From Thermoplasmatota archaeon (GTDB taxonomy: Archaea; Thermoplasmatota; E2; DHVEG-1): a DNA stretch of 10,208 bases. A program made the position numbers and the translations under genes. Below, one piece after another: positions 6,456 through 10,208 of this stretch. The stretch is taken from assembly GCA_022866015.1 (NCBI GenBank), contig JALHTX010000168.1, positions 1 to 10,208 of the forward strand, given 5' to 3'. The notes below the pieces were generated by a model, which saw nothing but the letters and a program-made list of their open reading frames with translations, was not told where the DNA came from and did not search any database. Positions within the stretch are counted from its first letter, which is position 1. The number at the start of each line of letters is the position of its first letter.

Positions 6456-6502
6456 TTTTCCATGATTAGGGATTTATGTTGGCATACTTAATTAATAATT
6501 TT

Positions 6503-6512
6503 AAAGGAGTTG
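6503..6512 (+). promoter_or_regulatory. Strong Shine-Dalgarno deciding the start at 6518
   Basis: AAAGGAGTTGAT lies 5 nt before ATG 6518 and matches the AGGAGGTGAT complement of archaeal 16S rRNA at nine of ten positions. It rules out the upstream in-frame ATG at 6476, which has no such site. Confidence 0.75.
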
Positions 6513-6517
6513 ATAAA

Positions 6518-7852
6518 ATGAATGGCAAGAATGCGAGAATCGCAAATAACTGTACCACTACCTGCATATCCACCTGCGAAAAAAGTACTTATGAAGCCAA
6601 TAAAATAAAACTAGAGCGAGGGGCTGAAGTATTGCTCAATCCATACGATCAACATTTATCCTTAAACAATGCTTTTTCTGCTAGAGAGATTAATCTAGAA
6701 AATATAATGCTAACTAAGGAACATCATTTAGAAGAAACTAAGATGTTTCAGAATTTTAATGATCTACATCCAACAAATTATTTACGCTTTATTGAGTCAC
6801 ACATCTCTGAAGAATTAATCTCTTCTCAATGTTTCGAAGAAATTAAGAAGATTGCAGATAACTTTTCAGGAAATTTGACTAGTTTCTTTGGTTTTGAATC
6901 AAGACTAACATCAAAAAATGCAAGATCAGATTACTTAATCGCAGTATCTTCTCAAAAAGGAGAACGCGAAGCGCTTTTAAATTTAATAAGAAACAAAGAG
7001 TTACCAAACGCACTGTTAAATAAACAAGAATGGAAAAACATTGGTGACTTCACTGAAAAATGGGCAGATCCAAATTCAAAATTATACAATAATATACAAG
7101 GTCTTTGGTTAGAGTTTGACATTGCAGAAGGTTACAACGAAATCCCAGTTCCAAGTATATTCTTACAAACTATACCCTTAAGAATTGACTCAGCAGAAGA
7201 TATAGAAAAATGTAAATGGGTTACTCGAATTGCAATACCTAATCTTGTTGGGCATAAGGTTTCAGAAAAACTAGAGAAAAAGTTTTTTAATGCTCTCAAA
7301 AAATTACCAAAAAAAGCATCAGTATTTTATGTAGCATCAATGTTATCTAGGAATCAAGAAGGAATTAGAGTTGTCGTCAAAAGAATAAATCCTGATGGTA
7401 TAATTTCATACTTAGCGTCACTTGGATGGAAAGATGAGGATGACGGTTTAAAAAATCTTATCAATGAGATAAAGAAATATTCTAATTGTATTAGGCTCCA
7501 TTTAAATATTAGCGATAAAATTGACTCAAAAATAGGTTTTGAATGTTTCATTTCACCAGATCAACATCATAAAGGAGAAGGCTGGGAAGAATTTTTTAAT
7601 CATTTAGTTGAAAAAGGTATGTGCCTTCCAGATCTAAAATCAGCATTACTTAATTTCCCTGGTGTTACACAAGAAGATCAAAGCAATGAATTTAGTTACG
7701 AATCATATCTACCATCCGTTAAATTACCAGATAATAATTTTTCAAAAGCTATTGTTAGATATATTAGCCATATTAAAATTTCTTACCAACCAGGTAAACC
7801 AATTGAAGCAAAAGCCTATACTGGAGTAAGGCTTTTTGGATATAAACAATAA
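6518..7852 (+). CDS. Uncharacterised 444-aa protein with Cys/Thr-rich N-terminus
   Basis: I do not recognise a characterised family. From memory, similar uncharacterised proteins occur in cyanobacteria beside RiPP-type genes, but this is unverified. The N-terminus has C12, C16 and C20 in a CTTTCISTC stretch (CX3CX3C), written with unusually C-rich codons for this AT-rich region. The rest looks like a soluble alpha/beta protein of two halves: a motif-bearing region at about 165-225 (FTEKWADPNS, LWLEFDIAEG, VPSIFLQ), a central part at about 265-330 (VFYVASMLSR, YLASLGWKDED), then IGFECFISPDQHH, MCLPDLKSALLNFPG and a conserved-looking end, HIKISYQPGKPIEAKAY. There are no transmembrane segments or signal peptide. 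The start is set by the Shine-Dalgarno at 6503-6512. Position suggests a tailoring enzyme or scaffold for the radical SAM pathway. Confidence 0.8.
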   Translation: MNGKNARIANNCTTTCISTCEKSTYEANKIKLERGAEVLLNPYDQHLSLNNAFSAREINLENIMLTKEHHLEETKMFQNFNDLHPTNYLRFIESHISEELISSQCFEEIKKIADNFSGNLTSFFGFESRLTSKNARSDYLIAVSSQKGEREALLNLIRNKELPNALLNKQEWKNIGDFTEKWADPNSKLYNNIQGLWLEFDIAEGYNEIPVPSIFLQTIPLRIDSAEDIEKCKWVTRIAIPNLVGHKVSEKLEKKFFNALKKLPKKASVFYVASMLSRNQEGIRVVVKRINPDGIISYLASLGWKDEDDGLKNLINEIKKYSNCIRLHLNISDKIDSKIGFECFISPDQHHKGEGWEEFFNHLVEKGMCLPDLKSALLNFPGVTQEDQSNEFSYESYLPSVKLPDNNFSKAIVRYISHIKISYQPGKPIEAKAYTGVRLFGYKQ

Positions 7853-7914
7853 AACCTTTTTATTAAACAAATATATTCAACTCTATCACAGTTTTAAAAA
7901 AGAGGCAAAAAAGT

Positions 7915-8874
7915 ATGAAGTTTGCAACTCTTGGACATTTAATGATTGAAAAAAACATTGAACAAATGCCAAAAGAGTGGGTTTATGACAAATGGATATA
8001 TTCTCCAGAGATGAATCTAAATGGAACAAAAGGGCATATAACAGGTTTAAAACTAACAGCAAAAGAAATGATGAGCATACCAATTGAAAAAGTAAGACAA
8101 GAGATACTGGATTTAGCAGTATTTATACAAGATGAATTTAACGTTGAACTTATTCAACTCGGCGCACTTACAACGTCTGTTACCAGTGGTGGAAAATGGC
8201 TTGTAGAACAAAAAGAATATAACGGTTTTGTAAACCATGGGGATAGTTATACCTCTGCTGTGACATGTCAAACAGTATTCAAATCATTAAAAAAATTAGA
8301 AAAAAACCCTGGAGATTTGACATTAGCAATTATTGGTGCTTATGGTATAATTGGAGAAGCAGTATCAAAAATTCTTATTACGCAGTTTAAACATTCGATA
8401 CTTATTGGACGTAGAGAAAATAAATTAAAAGAACTTGAAACAAAATTAAAAGGTAGTTTTGAAACAGCAACAGATATAAAAACAAAAAATGCAGATGTTA
8501 TAATAACTGCAACAAGCCATCCAACTGCTCTATTAAAATCTAAACATTTGAAAAAAAATGTAATAGTAATTGATGTATCTCAACCACCAAATCTATCCTA
8601 TAACCTTTGTCAAAAACGCCCTGATATCTTTAGAGTAGACGGAGGTTTTGTCGATTTACCAAAACAATATCCATTCCAGATACCAGCTATCCCAAAAGGT
8701 AAAATTTTTTCATGTGTAGCAGAAGTTATAATGCAAGCAATGGAAAAAGAAAAACAAAACCATATAGGGTCGATAGACATAAAACATCTGAAAAAAACAG
8801 GAGAATGGGGGAAAAAATACAAATTGACTTTAAATGAATTAACGAATTTTGGGATTAAAATAAAAAGTGATTAA
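7915..8874 (+). CDS. Acyl-ACP reductase-like (AAR-like) NAD(P)H oxidoreductase
   Basis: A 319-aa protein resembling cyanobacterial long-chain acyl-ACP reductase along its length. It has an N-terminal GHL (7-9), LGALTTSV (82-89) where AAR has LGGFTSI, and VNHGDSYTSAV (106-116) where AAR has TTGNTHTAY. The Rossmann loop is GAYGIIG (141-147) followed by IGRRENK. DGGFVD follows at about 242-247, then FSCVAE, in which C267 aligns with the catalytic Cys of the AAR motif FACFAE. AAR reduces acyl thioesters to aldehydes with NADPH through a Cys-bound acyl intermediate. Archaea generally lack bacterial-type ACP-dependent fatty acid synthesis, so the substrate here is probably another thioester, perhaps isoprenoid or CoA-linked. 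A GAGG Shine-Dalgarno at 7902-7905 precedes the ATG. The stop lies 2 bp before the flavoprotein gene, implying a coupled pair. Confidence 0.77.
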   Translation: MKFATLGHLMIEKNIEQMPKEWVYDKWIYSPEMNLNGTKGHITGLKLTAKEMMSIPIEKVRQEILDLAVFIQDEFNVELIQLGALTTSVTSGGKWLVEQKEYNGFVNHGDSYTSAVTCQTVFKSLKKLEKNPGDLTLAIIGAYGIIGEAVSKILITQFKHSILIGRRENKLKELETKLKGSFETATDIKTKNADVIITATSHPTALLKSKHLKKNVIVIDVSQPPNLSYNLCQKRPDIFRVDGGFVDLPKQYPFQIPAIPKGKIFSCVAEVIMQAMEKEKQNHIGSIDIKHLKKTGEWGKKYKLTLNELTNFGIKIKSD

Positions 8875-8876
8875 AA

Positions 8877-9998
8877 ATGAGAAACGAATCATCTAATCAT
8901 AAATCAGAAAATGATTATGATATAATGATAGTAGGTGCCGGACCTGCAGGGATTTCTACTTGGCTGCATCTACATAAATATGCTCCAGAGTTAGCATCAA
9001 GAACAATTGTAATAGAAAAAGAAAAATTTCCTCGTGATAAAATATGTGGTGGAGGTATCGGTGGATGGAGCGAATATATCTTAAAAAATTTGAATATAAA
9101 TCTTGATCTTCCAAAAATAAATATTTCAGATTTAGAGTTTATCTATAGCGAAAAAAAATATATTCTTCATCAACCAAATTGCTTTAAAATGATACAAAGA
9201 ATTGACTTTGATCATGCTTTAGTAAAAACCGGAGTTAATCGTGGGCTTATTTTACATGAAAATGAAATGTTCCTTAGTTTTACTCGTAAAAATAATAAAC
9301 TGATTATTAAGACTAACAAAGGAACATATAACGTTAAAGTCCTTATCGGTGCTGATGGAGCACTGAGTAAGGTTCGAAAATCTATGAATCTTTCAAATAA
9401 ACCTCATATAGCATCAACTCTTGAAATTTTTTCACCTGTGAATACTCAATTTGATGATGAATATGAAAAGAAAAAAATTGTGATAGATTTAACTTATATA
9501 GATGAAGATTTGCAGGGCTATATATGGCATGTTCCCCATATTAAAGAGAGTAAACCATATATGGGACATGGTATGGCTAATTTTCACATACATAAAAATA
9601 AACCTAAAGCGAATATGATAAAAATATTTAATCAAGTATTAAACTCTAGAAATATCGCTATAAATCAAAAAAATTGGTTAAGTCATCCAATTAGATGGTA
9701 TTCAAAAGAAGATACTATATCTAAACCTAATATACTATTAGTTGGAGATGCGGTTGGTATAGAACCTGCCTTTGGCGGAGGAATTCATTTTGCTTTATCC
9801 TATGGCGAATTATCTGCAAAAATTATTATTGATGCATTTAAAACAAAAGATTTTTCATTTAAAGATTATGGGAAAAAAATACAAGCACATCTAATTGGTA
9901 AATGGATCGCAAAATGTACCAATATTGCATTAGATTTATATGATCATAAGATGGATCCTTTTGAAGCAGCTCGTGAAGTATTTACAATAAAACAATAA
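8877..9998 (+). CDS. Geranylgeranyl-reductase-family FAD-dependent oxidoreductase
   Basis: A 373-aa flavoprotein. The FAD dinucleotide motif GAGPAG is at 20-25 with the ribose-binding acidic E47 in IEKEK. The family motif FPRDKICGGGI is at 51-61 (C57), GADG at 158-161, a GYIWHVP strand at 214-220, and the second FAD motif LLVGDAVGIEPAFGGGIHFAL at about 287-306. These fit the geranylgeranyl reductase/FixC-like group (COG0644), which reduces isoprenoid double bonds in archaeal lipids or acts in natural-product pathways. The protein is a little short of typical archaeal geranylgeranyl reductases (about 390-450 aa), with a compact C-terminus. It starts 2 bp after the AAR-like stop, with an AGTGAT Shine-Dalgarno at 8866-8871 spanning that boundary. 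Its location suggests a dedicated pathway role rather than bulk lipid saturation. Confidence 0.82.
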   Translation: MRNESSNHKSENDYDIMIVGAGPAGISTWLHLHKYAPELASRTIVIEKEKFPRDKICGGGIGGWSEYILKNLNINLDLPKINISDLEFIYSEKKYILHQPNCFKMIQRIDFDHALVKTGVNRGLILHENEMFLSFTRKNNKLIIKTNKGTYNVKVLIGADGALSKVRKSMNLSNKPHIASTLEIFSPVNTQFDDEYEKKKIVIDLTYIDEDLQGYIWHVPHIKESKPYMGHGMANFHIHKNKPKANMIKIFNQVLNSRNIAINQKNWLSHPIRWYSKEDTISKPNILLVGDAVGIEPAFGGGIHFALSYGELSAKIIIDAFKTKDFSFKDYGKKIQAHLIGKWIAKCTNIALDLYDHKMDPFEAAREVFTIKQ

Positions 9999-10044
9999 GT
10001 AAAAAAATAATTACAAATTATGTATATTCTAAAAACATTCATAC

Positions 10045-10050
10045 TTTTTT
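10045..10050 (+). terminator. T6 terminator after the flavoprotein gene
   Basis: A T6 tract about 47 bp after the stop at 9998, typical of intrinsic archaeal termination. It probably ends the 4466-9998 operon. Confidence 0.4.
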
Positions 10051-10108
10051 AACGTCATCCCAAAAAATTGCAGAATTAAATGACATATTTACATAATTTA
10101 AACCTCTT

Positions 10109-10208
10109 TTAGGAGAAACGCAGAGGATCGATATTTTCGGTCCTCCGCACAGTTGTTTTAAAAATTTCTTCGAGACGGCCTTCTTTGTTCCATTCTTTGC
10201 TGTCAATC
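10109..10208 (-). CDS. C-terminal end of a minus-strand gene (partial)
   Basis: From the right edge the minus strand is open for 32 codons, ending TAA at 10111-10109. The visible residues begin IDSKEWNKEGRLEEIF and end ENIDPLRFS. The stretch is clearly less AT-rich than the intergenic DNA beside it, which suggests coding sequence. A second minus-strand frame is also open here, beginning LTAKNGTKKAV and running to about 10040, so the frame choice is uncertain. I recognise no family from so short a tail. The orientation is convergent with the flavoprotein gene. Confidence 0.4.
   Translation of the reverse strand, partial: IDSKEWNKEGRLEEIFKTTVRRTENIDPLRFS
10120..10148. other. Stable stem-loop near the right edge
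   Basis: GAGGATCG (10123-10130) pairs with CGGTCCTC (10138-10145) through seven Watson-Crick pairs and one G-T wobble, with a 7-nt loop. A further GC pair-step lies outside a single A/C mismatch. It may be a 3'-end structure of the gene entering from the right, or part of its coding sequence. Confidence 0.45.

Noticed and set aside
6462..6491. Nine-codon upstream ORF in the operon gap
   Set aside because: It is too short, with no Shine-Dalgarno or conserved content, and is probably chance.
6476..6517. ATG at 6476 as start of the 444-aa protein
   Set aside because: No Shine-Dalgarno precedes it, whereas ATG 6518 has a near-perfect one.
8610..8822. Minus-strand 70-aa frame within the AAR-like gene
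   Set aside because: It is a shadow of a well-supported gene; the hydrophobic content comes from antisense of Lys-rich codons.
8877..9998. Flavin-dependent halogenase
   Set aside because: The FPRDKICGGG and GYIWHVP motifs fit the geranylgeranyl reductase group better, and the halogenase GWxWxIP motif is not present.
10120..10148. tRNA gene fragment
   Set aside because: There is a single hairpin only; no cloverleaf, T-loop consensus or acceptor pairing can be built around it.

Overview
This is an AT-rich window that reads as archaeal, most likely a Thermoplasmatota-type genome. The taxon is an inference. The archaeal signs are a PAC2-family proteasome-chaperone homologue ending in an HbYX-like tail, a duplicated Lrp/AsnC regulator, TATA-like boxes about 25-30 bp before several starts, T-rich terminators rather than classical hairpins, and a secreted papain-like protease fused to a parallel beta-helix.

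Bases 1-1177 hold a two-gene housekeeping unit: a 5'-truncated PAC2 protein followed 4 bp later by a C_GCAxxG_C_C-family cysteine protein. Bases 1266-2990 encode the exported cysteine protease with its C-terminal NosD-like beta-helix. The 410-bp region that follows has no large gene. It holds an exact 44-bp tandem duplication, a small hydrophobic ORF (39 aa, or 26 aa from an internal start) with a good promoter and Shine-Dalgarno (SD) sequence, and an AT-rich hairpin between convergent genes.

The most interesting part is 3402-9998. A two-module Lrp-like regulator on the minus strand diverges from four or five plus-strand genes. These are a B12-type radical SAM enzyme of the RiPP-maturation kind, an ORF that looks like the C-terminal domain of the same enzyme displaced into the -1 frame, an uncharacterised 444-aa protein with a Cys/Thr-rich N-terminus, a homologue of cyanobacterial acyl-ACP reductase, and a geranylgeranyl-reductase-like flavoprotein. 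Taken together this looks like a natural-product or modified-peptide/lipid pathway: a radical SAM tailoring enzyme, an aldehyde-forming reductase and a C=C reductase, with a local regulator. No convincing precursor peptide is visible. The radical SAM reading-frame break coincides with an A AAC CCC heptamer, so it could be programmed -1 frameshifting, a real mutation, or a one-base sequence error.

Bases 9999-10208 hold a T-rich terminator, a stable stem-loop, and probably the last 32 codons of a minus-strand gene entering from the right edge.
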